Shown: positions 15,363 to 23,268 of the stretch, in pieces
Numbering within the stretch: the first letter of the stretch is position 1
How the letters are laid out: each line of letters opens with the position of its first letter
From: an uncultured Chloroflexota bacterium
GTDB taxonomy: Bacteria; Chloroflexota; Dehalococcoidia; CAUJGQ01
Reading direction: 5' to 3'
Assembly (NCBI GenBank): GCA_937879875.1
Contig: CALFMN010000114.1
Span: forward strand, 1 to 47,082
Length of the DNA stretch: 47,082 bases
Translations under genes and position numbers: made by a program
Notes under the pieces: generated by a model
What the model saw: only the letters and a program-made list of their open reading frames with translations
Databases searched by the model: none
What the model was told of the DNA's origin: nothing

Positions 15363-15637
15363 CGCCGTCGGTCGTTTGAAGTCTCCGACGGTTGCGCTGC
15401 GCTCTGGCCCGACACAGGAAGGGTGGAGTGCGCGGAGAGCGAGGAGAACCGGGGAGTATGGACGACCAGCCCGCCACCGTCTCAAGCCGATTGGAACGCT
15501 CCAAGAGTCCCTTACCCGCCTCGGGAAGGGACAGCTTTGCCGTCAGGCAAAGCAGGGTTAGGCGCCCCGCGTGGCCGCCGCAGCCGCGACCGTGAACGGG
15601 CCCTGCCGGTAAACAACCGGTAAGCGAAGGAGGAGGT
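15363..15637. other. Intergenic region before the KaiC-like gene, mostly repeat DNA
   Basis: These 275 bases hold a dispersed repeat copy (about 15468-15600) and, at the right end, the AAGGAGGAGG ribosome binding site of the KaiC-like gene. No convincing ORF or tRNA lies in it. Confidence 0.6.
15493..15568 (+). repeat. Dispersed repeat, copy A, with variable-stem hairpin
   Basis: This 76-bp element starts GGAACGCTCC and ends CAGGGTTAGGCGCCCC. It is the inverted counterpart of 41535-41609. Inside, CTTTGCC-GTCA-GGCAAAG forms a 7-bp hairpin. In the other copy this hairpin has a different stem sequence that still pairs. Weaker similarity extends about 25 bp to the left, with a shared GCCCGCC-CCGTC block. 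Confidence 0.8.
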
Positions 15638-17125
15638 ATGGCGGAGAGTGACCGCCCGGTGGCCCACTGGATCGAGACGGGCGTGCCGGAGTTGGACCGC
15701 GTGCTGGGCGGCGGGCTGCTGCAGGGGTCGCTGGCGATGGTGATCGGCTCGCCGGGCGCCGGCAAGACAGTCATGGCGCAGCAGATCGCCTTCCATTACG
15801 CGGCACGCGGGCACGCCACGCTGTTCCTCACCGGCTTCTCCGAGCCGCACGACAAGCTGCTCAGCCACAGCCGCTCGCTGACGTTCTTCAGGGAAGAGCT
15901 GGTCGGCGACAAGATCCAGTTTGCCAGCCTGCTGGGGCTGCTGCGCGAAGGCGCGACGGAGACCGAGAACGCGATCGTCGATACGGCCCGCGCACAGTCC
16001 GCCTCGCTGGTGATCATCGACGGCTTCCGCGGCATCCGCCGCCTGCTGCGCGACGACCAGGCCGTGGCCTCGTTCCTCTACTCACTCGGCGCAAAGCTCG
16101 CGATGACGGGCGCGACCACCCTCCTCTGCCTCGAGGGCGACCCCGACGAGGCCGGCCGCTACCCGGAGATTACGGTCTGCGATGTGATCCTGGCGCTGCG
16201 CCGCGAACTGCGCGATTCGCGCGAGCGCAAGCTGCTGCAGGTGGTCAAGGCGCGCGGCTCCTCGCCGCTGCACGGGCTGCACCTCTACACCATCACCGGC
16301 GACGGCATCTCGGTCTTCCCCCGCTTCGAATCGACCGTTTCGGCGAGCAGCTCGGCGTGGACGCCGGGGCGCGCCGCCTTCGGCATCGACCAATTCGACG
16401 CGATGTTGCAGGGCGGCCTGAATCGCAGCACGGTCACGCTCGCGGCCGGCAGCCCCGGCGTCGGCAAGACCTTGCTCGGGCTGCACGTTGTCGCGGCAGG
16501 CGCGCGGGACGGCGAGCCAGCGCTCTTCCTCGGCTTCATGGAAAGCGAGGCCCAGCTGCGCGAACAGGCGCGCGTGTTCGGGCTTGACCTGAGAGCCGGC
16601 GGGGCGGCCGCCCTGACGCGGCTGCTGGTGCTGCCGGGCCACGATCTGGAGGCCGACCATGTGGCGAAGCTGCTGGTCGAGGACGTGGAGCGCAGGGGCG
16701 TGCGCCGGCTCGTGATCGACTCGGCGGCGGAGCTGGAACGCGGCGTCGGCATGCCGGAGCGCAAGCCGGGCTTTCTCTCGGCGCTGGTCAGTTACCTGCG
16801 CGATCGCCAGGTCACCACCTACGCCACGCTGGATATCCCCACCCTCGCCGGCCCGACGCTGGAACTCGGCAATACGCCGCTCTCGGTCGTGGCCGAGAAC
16901 CTGTTGCTGCTGCGCAGCGTCGAGTATCGCGGAGCCCTCCACCGGGTGTTCTCCGTGCTCAAGATGCGCTTCTCCGACCACGAGCGGGCCATCTATGAGT
17001 ACGTGATCGACCCCGGCGAAGGTATTCGGATCACCGGACCGGCCCCGCTGGGAGAGGGGCTGCTCACCGGCATCGCGCGACCGCTCGTGGACATTCCCCT
17101 GCAGACGCAATCCGATGGCGGCTAG
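15638..17125 (+). CDS. KaiC-like two-domain RecA-type ATPase
   Basis: A 495-residue protein made of two KaiC/RadA-like domains in tandem. The P-loops are G37-SPGAGKT-44 and G271-SPGVGKT-278, and the Walker B strands are SLVIIDGF (123-130) and RRLVIDS. It is somewhat shorter than cyanobacterial KaiC, and the paired catalytic Glu after the first strand of each domain read SEP and ESE, so clock-type chemistry is not assured. KaiC-like proteins outside cyanobacteria often work with histidine kinases and receivers. Here a GAF kinase lies upstream and a receiver gene overlaps the 3' end by 11 bp, indicating one signalling unit. AAGGAGGAGG precedes the ATG. Confidence 0.9.
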   Translation: MAESDRPVAHWIETGVPELDRVLGGGLLQGSLAMVIGSPGAGKTVMAQQIAFHYAARGHATLFLTGFSEPHDKLLSHSRSLTFFREELVGDKIQFASLLGLLREGATETENAIVDTARAQSASLVIIDGFRGIRRLLRDDQAVASFLYSLGAKLAMTGATTLLCLEGDPDEAGRYPEITVCDVILALRRELRDSRERKLLQVVKARGSSPLHGLHLYTITGDGISVFPRFESTVSASSSAWTPGRAAFGIDQFDAMLQGGLNRSTVTLAAGSPGVGKTLLGLHVVAAGARDGEPALFLGFMESEAQLREQARVFGLDLRAGGAAALTRLLVLPGHDLEADHVAKLLVEDVERRGVRRLVIDSAAELERGVGMPERKPGFLSALVSYLRDRQVTTYATLDIPTLAGPTLELGNTPLSVVAENLLLLRSVEYRGALHRVFSVLKMRFSDHERAIYEYVIDPGEGIRITGPAPLGEGLLTGIARPLVDIPLQTQSDGG

Positions 17126-17504
17126 AGACGGACGGGTGTTCACGATCCTGATCGTCGAGGACGAGGAGCCGATGCGCGCCTTTTTGGCGCAGTTCCTGGC
17201 GGACGACGGCTACAACGTCCTGCTGGCGATTCACGGGCGCCATGCCCTGGAGCTGATCGAGCAGGAGCGCCCCGACCTCGTGCTCTCCGACCTGATGATG
17301 CCGCTGCTGGGCGGCGTGGAGCTGTGCCGGCAGCTTAAGGCGCGCGAGGACACGAAGCACATCCCGATCATCCTGATGAGCTCGTCGGGGCGGAATGCCG
17401 CCGTTCGGGCGGCCGCCGACGCCTACATCGCCAAGCCCTTCAATCTTGAGGATCTGGAGGGATTGATCCGGCGCTGGCTGCCGCCCGCCGCGCACGCCGT
17501 CTAG
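17115..17504 (+). CDS. Stand-alone response-regulator receiver protein
   Basis: A 129-residue CheY-like receiver with no output domain. The acidic pair in VEDEE (15-18), phosphoacceptor D59 in VLSDLMMP, the Ser pair near 89-91 and K107 in YIAKPF are all present. The ATG lies within the end of the KaiC-like gene (11-nt overlap), implying translational coupling. It is the obvious phosphate acceptor for the GAF kinase upstream and could act on the KaiC-like ATPase by protein contact. That link is inference from position. Confidence 0.92.
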   Translation: MAARDGRVFTILIVEDEEPMRAFLAQFLADDGYNVLLAIHGRHALELIEQERPDLVLSDLMMPLLGGVELCRQLKAREDTKHIPIILMSSSGRNAAVRAAADAYIAKPFNLEDLEGLIRRWLPPAAHAV

Positions 17505-17688
17505 CGGCCGGAGCGACGACGCGCGCACGGGGCGCCGTTCCCTCGCGGTGATGGTATTCGCATCACTGTAACGAAGTAACAATCATGACAAACCGCTCCA
17601 CCTACTGCCGGCGGTGCTGGCGGGGCGGGGCGCGGCCTGCGCACGCTGGGAGGGTATCCCTGCCGGCTCCCGCACAGGACTGTGAGTG

Positions 17689-17931
17689 ATGCTCGAACAC
17701 GACCGATACACGGACCGCTTCATCGGCGCACGGTATGCCGTGTCGGCGCCATATTTTCTCCAGCGCATGCGCGGGCTCATGATCGCGGGCTGGCAGATGG
17801 ACCGAGCGCTCGAACACTTACTGGATGAAGCCATGTGGTCGCCGGCGATGGCTGGCGTCGAGTCGCTGCTTACGGTGGACGAAGTGCTCGCCGAGGCCCA
17901 GCGTATCCTGCACGACCGCTACGTCCCCTGA
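17689..17931 (+). CDS. Small protein of unknown function
   Basis: An 80-residue, Met-rich and largely helical protein with no cysteine cluster or signal peptide. AGGA lies 9 bases before the ATG; a GTG directly before it is an equivalent start. The last helix (LTVDEVLAEAQRIL) is strongly amphipathic. It follows the KaiC/receiver pair by about 185 bp on the same strand. I do not recognise the family. Confidence 0.45.
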   Translation: MLEHDRYTDRFIGARYAVSAPYFLQRMRGLMIAGWQMDRALEHLLDEAMWSPAMAGVESLLTVDEVLAEAQRILHDRYVP

Positions 17932-18024
17932 GCCAGGCGCCGGCGGAAGGCGCCGGCCGGCCGATCCGGCGCTACGTGGCTGGCCTATGCCACGATGGCC
18001 GCTGGTTGCCGCTGAAGTCCCCGC

Positions 18025-18915
18025 TCAGCCCCAGGGCAGCGAGCGCACGTGCAGAATGAAGGCCCAGGTAATGATCATGCCGGCGAACAGGTTGAGGTAG
18101 AGAAAGAAGCGCCAGTGCCGGTGCGCGGCCGCCTCGGACGGCGCCCGCAGGAACCAGAGCACGTGCGCCGGGTAGAGCAGGAACACAGCGGCCACGCAAA
18201 GATACGCCAGCGACTGCCGAGCCGCGAGCAGCAGCGCCACGGCCAGGAGATAGAGCGCCACTGCAAACACCGCCGTGGCACGCGTACCAAGAAAGGTCGC
18301 GATCGACGCAAGGCCCGCGTCGCGGTCGGGCGTGATGTCCTGGATCGCGCCGAAGGCCTGCGAGGCCATCGCCCAGAGCACGAACGCCGTCACTTCGAGC
18401 CAGGGAAACACGCCCGCGCGCCCGTACAGCAGGCCGAATACCAGCGGCGTCACGAAGTGCGTGGCCGAGGTAAACGCGTCCAAAAACGGGATCTCTTTGA
18501 AGCGCAGCGGCGGCGCGCTGTAAGCGATGCTGGTGAAGAGCAGGAAGGCGAGCGCCGCCGCCGCGCGCGGCGTGCTGGTGGCGAACAGCAGCGCGAGCAG
18601 CGGCAGGTTGGTGATCGCGATCGCGACCAGCAGTGCACGGAAGCGTGGCGGCCGGATCACGGCGCCCTCGATCGAATTCTTGCGCGGGTTGCGTTGGTCC
18701 GATTCGAAGTCGAAGATGTCGTTCACGCCGTAGAGCAGCAGGTTGTAAGGCAAGAGGAAGTAGAGTCCGCCGAGCAGTGCCCGCCAGCCCCAGCCAGCGC
18801 CGATCACCGCGCCGGCCACGAAGACATAGGCCGTGTTGACCCATGAGAACGGCCGCGAAGCCGTCAGGATCTCCGCGACGCTCAGCCGGGAGTCAGCCGT
18901 GCCGTGCGCCTGCAC
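18025..18915 (-). CDS. crtEb: UbiA-family prenyltransferase, lycopene-elongase-like
   Basis: A 296-residue polytopic membrane protein with about eight hydrophobic segments. Both Asp-rich prenyl-diphosphate motifs are present: N65-D66-IF-D69-FES-D73 and D193-ITP-D197-R-D199. The N-terminal SRPFSWVNTAY resembles C50-carotenoid lycopene elongases, which add C5 units from DMAPP to both ends of lycopene. The GTG at 18915 is chosen because GGGAGG lies 9 bases upstream; an in-frame GTG at 18936 lacks one. It overlaps the end of crtYd by 23 nt and is the last gene of the operon. The gene symbol rests on context as well as motif, and another UbiA role cannot be excluded. Confidence 0.8.
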   Translation of the reverse strand: MQAHGTADSRLSVAEILTASRPFSWVNTAYVFVAGAVIGAGWGWRALLGGLYFLLPYNLLLYGVNDIFDFESDQRNPRKNSIEGAVIRPPRFRALLVAIAITNLPLLALLFATSTPRAAAALAFLLFTSIAYSAPPLRFKEIPFLDAFTSATHFVTPLVFGLLYGRAGVFPWLEVTAFVLWAMASQAFGAIQDITPDRDAGLASIATFLGTRATAVFAVALYLLAVALLLAARQSLAYLCVAAVFLLYPAHVLWFLRAPSEAAAHRHWRFFLYLNLFAGMIITWAFILHVRSLPWG

Positions 18916-19198
18916 GTTCCAACGCCTCCCAGACACTAACCGCGACGATGAAGAAGGCCAGCCCGTAGCCGAAGTCCTCCAGCGGCACCCAGCCGACCTG
19001 AACGCCGCTCAGGAAACGCCAGCCGTACTTCAGCACCGGCCGCGCCAGCAGATAGCCGTCGAAGGCCAGCGTGCCGAGGCTGAGCACTGCCAGCAACAGC
19101 AGGAAGCGCGGCCGGCGCAGCAGACGAAAGCCGACCGTCTGGTCCAGCACACCCAGCAACAGCAGCACGATCACGACTTCACGGCTGTACTCGTTCAC
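18893..19198 (-). CDS. crtYd: Lycopene cyclase domain protein, CrtYd-type subunit
   Basis: A 101-residue membrane protein with about three transmembrane helices and the cyclase-domain signature VPLEDFGYGLAFF. It is half of the heterodimeric lycopene cyclase known from Gram-positive carotenoid clusters. The GTG start overlaps the stop of the crtYc gene (GTGA), and the following UbiA gene begins within its 3' end. In C50 pathways the homologous pair (CrtYe/f or CrtYg/h) cyclises the elongated product; sequence alone does not separate the two roles. Confidence 0.85.
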   Translation of the reverse strand: MNEYSREVVIVLLLLGVLDQTVGFRLLRRPRFLLLLAVLSLGTLAFDGYLLARPVLKYGWRFLSGVQVGWVPLEDFGYGLAFFIVAVSVWEALERAGARHG

Positions 19199-19542
19199 GG
19201 CGTGCGCGCGTCGCGGCCGGCGGTCGCCGACTCGGGGCGTCGCGCGCCATTCACGAGACGCCAGAGCACGATCGACGCGAACGTGATCATCGACAGCAGC
19301 ACGACTTCTTCAAGCGGCACGCCGGGCAGCATCCAGACGCCGATCACGCGATTGGGCAGCGAGCGCCAGTAGCCGCGATGCACGCCCAGGCTGTCCCAGC
19401 CCAAAAACAGCGCCAGGCAGACGGCCAGCACCACGAGGAAGCGCCGCCATTGCCGCAGCACGTCCGTACGGTAGCGGCGATCGACCCACAGCAGCGAGCA
19501 CCAGCCAGCGCCGAGCAGCAGCAGATATTCGACGTGCGCCAT
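19195..19542 (-). CDS. crtYc: Lycopene cyclase domain protein, CrtYc-type subunit
   Basis: A 115-residue membrane protein with three hydrophobic helices and the hallmark NRVIGVWMLPGVPLEEVV. The PLEE block holds the acidic residues used in cyclisation. Its ATG shares one base with the stop codon of the upstream acyltransferase-like gene (TGATG), and its own stop overlaps crtYd. The two small subunits should form one membrane cyclase acting on lycopene or on a C50 derivative. Confidence 0.87.
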   Translation of the reverse strand: MAHVEYLLLLGAGWCSLLWVDRRYRTDVLRQWRRFLVVLAVCLALFLGWDSLGVHRGYWRSLPNRVIGVWMLPGVPLEEVVLLSMITFASIVLWRLVNGARRPESATAGRDARTP

Positions 19543-20609
19543 CAGCGTCCACCGACGCGCTCGGCCAGCATCCGACCCACGCCGCGCGCGGCGTGGCGCG
19601 GCAGCGAACGCAGTCCACCCGGCAAGACCTCCTGCAGCGCGGCCACGGCCATGCGCGGTTGCAGGCGTGGCGGATAGTGCACCAGGTACGCGGACTCCCA
19701 GCCGCTGGGCGCGAGGTTGCGCTTGAAGCGCTCGAGCGCTGCCGCCCGATAGAGTCTACGCCCGTGCGCCCGCAACCAGATCAGCGAGCGCAGCGCCGTG
19801 CGATGTCCGCGGTCGTCGCGACCGACGATCAGCGGCTCGCCCGGGCGAGTCTGGTCAAGTCCGCGCAACGGCGCCAATGCCAGCAGGCCGGTCGCGACGC
19901 CCGCCGCACGGTGCGCGAGCAGCGCGGCGGCCACAGCCGACTCGACACAACCGATCGGAGCGTCGGGCCTGCGCATGAAGTGCTGCAGCGCGACCGCGCC
20001 GCGCGCGGGCAGCAGTGCGGTCACGACCACGGCCTGCACGGTGCCGTTTTGCTCGGCCAGAAACCAGCGCCGCCCCGCCGCCGGCGCGAACGGATCGCCG
20101 CCGAGCACAAAGCCCAGCGGGGCACCGCCGTGGGCGGCGAGCCAGGCGGCCCAGAGGCGGCGCAGCTCGTGCAGACAGCCGGGCTCCGCGTCGGGCAGCC
20201 ACTCGCGCGTTTGCACGCCTTCACGCGCTGCCCGATTGCGCGCTGTGCGTAAATTCGCGGCGGCGCGCCCGCGCGGCGGCCAGTGCCTGAGGTCGAGGAT
20301 CGGCTGTTCGCCGATCTTCCAGCCCGCGCAACCATGCTCTGCTGCCAACGCGGCGAACGACGGCCCGACCGGCACGAAGACGGCGTGCCAGCGCCGCGCC
20401 GCGCAGGCGGCAAGGAAAACGTCGAGCAGCGCCGCCGTATCGGGAGGGTCGCAGAGCGGTGCGCCGGCGCAAAGTGCTGTACCGAAGCGCAGCCGGTAGG
20501 GCAGACCGCCGGCGGCTGAACCTCCCCGAAACACGCGCCAGCGGCCCGTCAGCACGGCGGCCTGCTCGGCATCGCGCCCGAAACGCCGGACGAGTTGGGT
20601 CAGATCCAC
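19542..20609 (-). CDS. LPG-synthase C-terminal-like / GNAT-fold acyltransferase-like protein
   Basis: A 355-residue soluble protein resembling the C-terminal (DUF2156) domain of phosphatidylglycerol lysyltransferase, a double GNAT fold. The segment ANLRTARNRAAREGV matches the lysine/arginine-rich signature of that family, and the C-terminal part shows the second GNAT half. No flippase membrane domain is attached, and no transmembrane segment is seen. MprF-type relatives transfer amino acids from tRNA to lipids. Here the gene is the first of an operon and is coupled by TGATG to crtYc, so its target may be a membrane lipid or a carotenoid end group, which is speculation. The GTG start at 20609 has a weak ribosome binding site. 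Confidence 0.65.
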   Translation of the reverse strand: MDLTQLVRRFGRDAEQAAVLTGRWRVFRGGSAAGGLPYRLRFGTALCAGAPLCDPPDTAALLDVFLAACAARRWHAVFVPVGPSFAALAAEHGCAGWKIGEQPILDLRHWPPRGRAAANLRTARNRAAREGVQTREWLPDAEPGCLHELRRLWAAWLAAHGGAPLGFVLGGDPFAPAAGRRWFLAEQNGTVQAVVVTALLPARGAVALQHFMRRPDAPIGCVESAVAAALLAHRAAGVATGLLALAPLRGLDQTRPGEPLIVGRDDRGHRTALRSLIWLRAHGRRLYRAAALERFKRNLAPSGWESAYLVHYPPRLQPRMAVAALQEVLPGGLRSLPRHAARGVGRMLAERVGGR

Positions 20610-20671
20610 AGGCGCAGCGTAGCGGTTCGGCTTCGCGCCGGCGAGCGGCCAGGCACTGCCGGACGGCGGGC

Positions 20672-21529
20672 TCAGCCCTCGGTGTACTCCTCGATCACCT
20701 GGAAGTCGCCCGCATCGAGCGGCGCGAGGCCGCTGGCCGGCGCGTTGGCCGCGGCGAAGGCGGCCGCTTCGTCACCGCGCTGGAAGGCGTTGAACAGGTC
20801 GAACAGCCGCGACTTGTGCGGCCGCTTGCGCCCGATCGGGCAGCGCTCCCACGCTTCCAACGACTCGTCGCAGTAGCCCATACGCCGCTCGCCGCACTTC
20901 GGCTGCAGTTGCCGCGCCAGGTCTGGATAGACGCGAAAGATTTCGGCCCGCATCAGCGAGACCACGCGGCGGAACTCCCACTGGGCGCGCGTGCAGAGGC
21001 GCAGGTCGGCCAGGTGCAGCAAGGCGGCGAAGTTGATCGTGACCTTGAAGTTGGTGTTGGTGGCATTCGGCAGCACAAAGCGCGCGTCTTCCCCAGGCAC
21101 GCCGGCTGCGACCAACTCTTCATAAAAGGCGCCGATCTCACCCATCAGCGCTTCGAAGCGGTCACTCATGCCGGCACGCTGCACCGTATCGGGCACGGTG
21201 AAGGGGAACCGGCCTCGCTTGTAGACGACGTAGCGCTGGCTCTGTTGCTCGAAGGAGATACCCACGCGGTGCCGCACGAACTGATGCGAGAAGGCGCGGC
21301 TGACGCCGGCGATCGCAAACTCGAACCAGACCTGCTCCAGCGGCGAGACATGTCCCGTCTTCATTCGTTCGTCAACGAATGTCAGCATCTGCTCGCGCGT
21401 GATACGCTCCTCCGCGATGCGTGCGGCAACCTGTTGCGGCGTCAGCGCGGAGTAGCACGTGCGATACGCCATATACAGCGAGCGCACGGGATCGTGGGAG
21501 TGGTCAAGCAGCCGTACGTCGATCGCCAT
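20672..21529 (-). CDS. thyX: Flavin-dependent thymidylate synthase
   Basis: A 285-residue ThyX that makes dTMP from dUMP with FAD, NADPH and methylenetetrahydrofolate. The signature region is F84-V-RHR (86-88) followed by an S92 and S97-Q-R-Y. Between RHR and the conserved Ser there are eight residues rather than the usual seven (RHRx7S), an apparent one-residue insertion. The C-terminal part (LRLCTRAQWEFR and the Asn-rich ATNTNFKVTINF) is typical. The ATG at 21529 gives the family N-terminus, with GAGGGA upstream. No thyA is in the window. Confidence 0.93.
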   Translation of the reverse strand: MAIDVRLLDHSHDPVRSLYMAYRTCYSALTPQQVAARIAEERITREQMLTFVDERMKTGHVSPLEQVWFEFAIAGVSRAFSHQFVRHRVGISFEQQSQRYVVYKRGRFPFTVPDTVQRAGMSDRFEALMGEIGAFYEELVAAGVPGEDARFVLPNATNTNFKVTINFAALLHLADLRLCTRAQWEFRRVVSLMRAEIFRVYPDLARQLQPKCGERRMGYCDESLEAWERCPIGRKRPHKSRLFDLFNAFQRGDEAAAFAAANAPASGLAPLDAGDFQVIEEYTEG

Positions 21530-21686
21530 AAGGTCAGTCCCTCGATTCCGTCGCCGCATCAGCCTGTGATAGGATAACAGCCAACCGGCGGCGTGGCGAG
21601 AGTCGCCAGCGGCCGTGCAGCCTGCAAGTTCCACGCGGCCGCGCCTTGCCCGCCCCGCCGGCCGGTCCTTCAGGAGCCAAGCACTC

Positions 21687-22802
21687 GTGACCGAACGTCT
21701 TCGTCGTGGCTACGACGGCTTCATCCAACCGCCGGCGCCGGACCGCTCCAGCCACCGCGCCGGCCGCGTGCTCGCTCCCACGGCGCGCGCCACGGCTCTG
21801 CGTCGAGCCCCGGCAGCACGCGCCGCACGAGCCGTTGCTGTCGGGCGCCCGCCAGCGGCTTCCCGCGCGCTGCCGCTGCGCGTCTACGTCTTGCTCGCGA
21901 TCACCTTCGGCGCGGCGGTGCTCGGCGTGCGGGCGCTCGGTCATCACCCGCGCGGCGGGGCAGCCGACATCGCGCAGCCGGCGCCCGCGCAGGCCGCCGC
22001 GGCGCCCACGCGCTGGGTGGATCCCGACGTGGTGCAGCGCTATCAGTCACAGGTTGACGCCCTGCTGGCGGGCCGCACCGGCAAGTACGGCTTCGTGGCG
22101 CTCGATCTTTCGACCGGCGTCGCCCTGCTCAGCGATGCCGATACGCAGTACCGCGCCGCGAGCGTGAACAAGCTGCCGATCGTGATCGACCTCTACCGCC
22201 GGGCCGCGGCCGGTCAGCTCAATTTGGACGCGACGATGCCGATCGCGGACGACGAGATTCAGCACTACGGCACCGGCACGATCCAAGCACAGGGCTCCGG
22301 CCAGGTCTACTCGTATCGTGATCTGGCGAAGCTGGCGATCGAAGAGAGCGACAACACCGCCGCGTTCGTGCTGGGCAAGCGCCTGGGGCTGGACAGCGTT
22401 CAGGCCGACCTCCAAACCTGGGGGCTGAAGGCAACCTCGCTGGCCGATAACCTGACCACGGCCCGCGACGTCGCGGTGCTGCTCAGCCTGCTGCAGCAGC
22501 GCAGGCTGCTCCCCGAGGCATCCACTCAGGAACTGCTCGGGCTGCTGCAAAACACGGTCTGGACCGACCGCCTGCAGTCCGGCGTGCCGGCGACGGTGCC
22601 GGTCGCCCACAAAATCGGCACCGATCTCGATGTCTTCAACGATGCCGCGATCTTCCTCGCGCCGGTTCATCCCTACATCGCCGTCGCCCTGGGCGCGGGC
22701 GTCGGCGAAGATGATGGCAACGCCACGATGACCGCGCTCTCCCGCCTCGTCTACCAGTTCGAGGCGGCGCTCCCGGCTGCCACGCACCTGACGCACCATT
22801 AG
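21687..22802 (+). CDS. Membrane-anchored class A beta-lactamase-fold serine hydrolase
   Basis: A 371-residue protein with an Arg-rich cytoplasmic tail and one transmembrane helix (about 62-84), then a low-complexity Ala/Pro linker and a serine hydrolase domain outside the membrane. Motifs are S159-VN-K162 (nucleophile and lysine), a SDN in EESDNTAAF, and HKIGT in place of KTG. The deacylating ExxLN loop is not evident; the matching region reads LADNLTTARDV. It may be a penicillin-interacting or peptidoglycan hydrolase rather than a resistance enzyme. The GTG at 21687 with AGGAG upstream is chosen over an upstream start. Confidence 0.8.
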   Translation: MTERLRRGYDGFIQPPAPDRSSHRAGRVLAPTARATALRRAPAARAARAVAVGRPPAASRALPLRVYVLLAITFGAAVLGVRALGHHPRGGAADIAQPAPAQAAAAPTRWVDPDVVQRYQSQVDALLAGRTGKYGFVALDLSTGVALLSDADTQYRAASVNKLPIVIDLYRRAAAGQLNLDATMPIADDEIQHYGTGTIQAQGSGQVYSYRDLAKLAIEESDNTAAFVLGKRLGLDSVQADLQTWGLKATSLADNLTTARDVAVLLSLLQQRRLLPEASTQELLGLLQNTVWTDRLQSGVPATVPVAHKIGTDLDVFNDAAIFLAPVHPYIAVALGAGVGEDDGNATMTALSRLVYQFEAALPAATHLTHH

Positions 22803-22811
22803 CCCGCGAGT

Positions 22812-23189
22812 TCACGCCTCTGCGGCCGGATCTTCGTCCTCCGATTCCGGCCCTTCGAGATGCTCCTGCAGGTTGGCGAGCCCGACGGCAAGCGCGTCCA
22901 GATACCCGCGATCGACCGCTCCGAACGAAAACAGCCGCTTGAGCAGGTAGCGCGGGCCGGCCGGGTCGATCGCGGCGACGACGGCGGTATGCTCCGGCCC
23001 CAGCGCGTCCAGACGGTACTCCAGCGCGAAGCGCTCGCCCGCGCCGGCAGCCACCATGAGCCGCAGGGCCTCCGCCGGCCGCTCGATCAGCACGCGCACG
23101 TGCTCGCCGCGCTGTGCGAGGTCGCCGGCCAGCGCCCGCCAGACCACATCACGCGAGGCCGCTACCTCTGCCGTCAGCTCCTGCCGCAT
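22812..23189 (-). CDS. SRPBCC (START-like) family protein
   Basis: A 125-residue protein with the helix-grip pattern of SRPBCC proteins: an initial strand, a short helix around DVVWRALAGDL, alternating strands, and a long C-terminal helix with an acidic tail. Such proteins bind hydrophobic ligands. The ATG at 23189 has GGGGAG upstream. It converges on the serine hydrolase gene with 9 bp between stops. The ligand is unknown. Confidence 0.6.
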   Translation of the reverse strand: MRQELTAEVAASRDVVWRALAGDLAQRGEHVRVLIERPAEALRLMVAAGAGERFALEYRLDALGPEHTAVVAAIDPAGPRYLLKRLFSFGAVDRGYLDALAVGLANLQEHLEGPESEDEDPAAEA

Positions 23190-23268
23190 CGCTCCCCACC
23201 ATTGCCGCCCGTGCCCCTCCACCCTATCATGCGGAACGCGGCCAGCCGCGCCGGCCGGAGGAGTGACG

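Noticed and set aside
13803..15485. 560-codon minus-strand frame opposite the histidine kinase
   Set aside because: Shadow of a kinase with complete H, N and G boxes.
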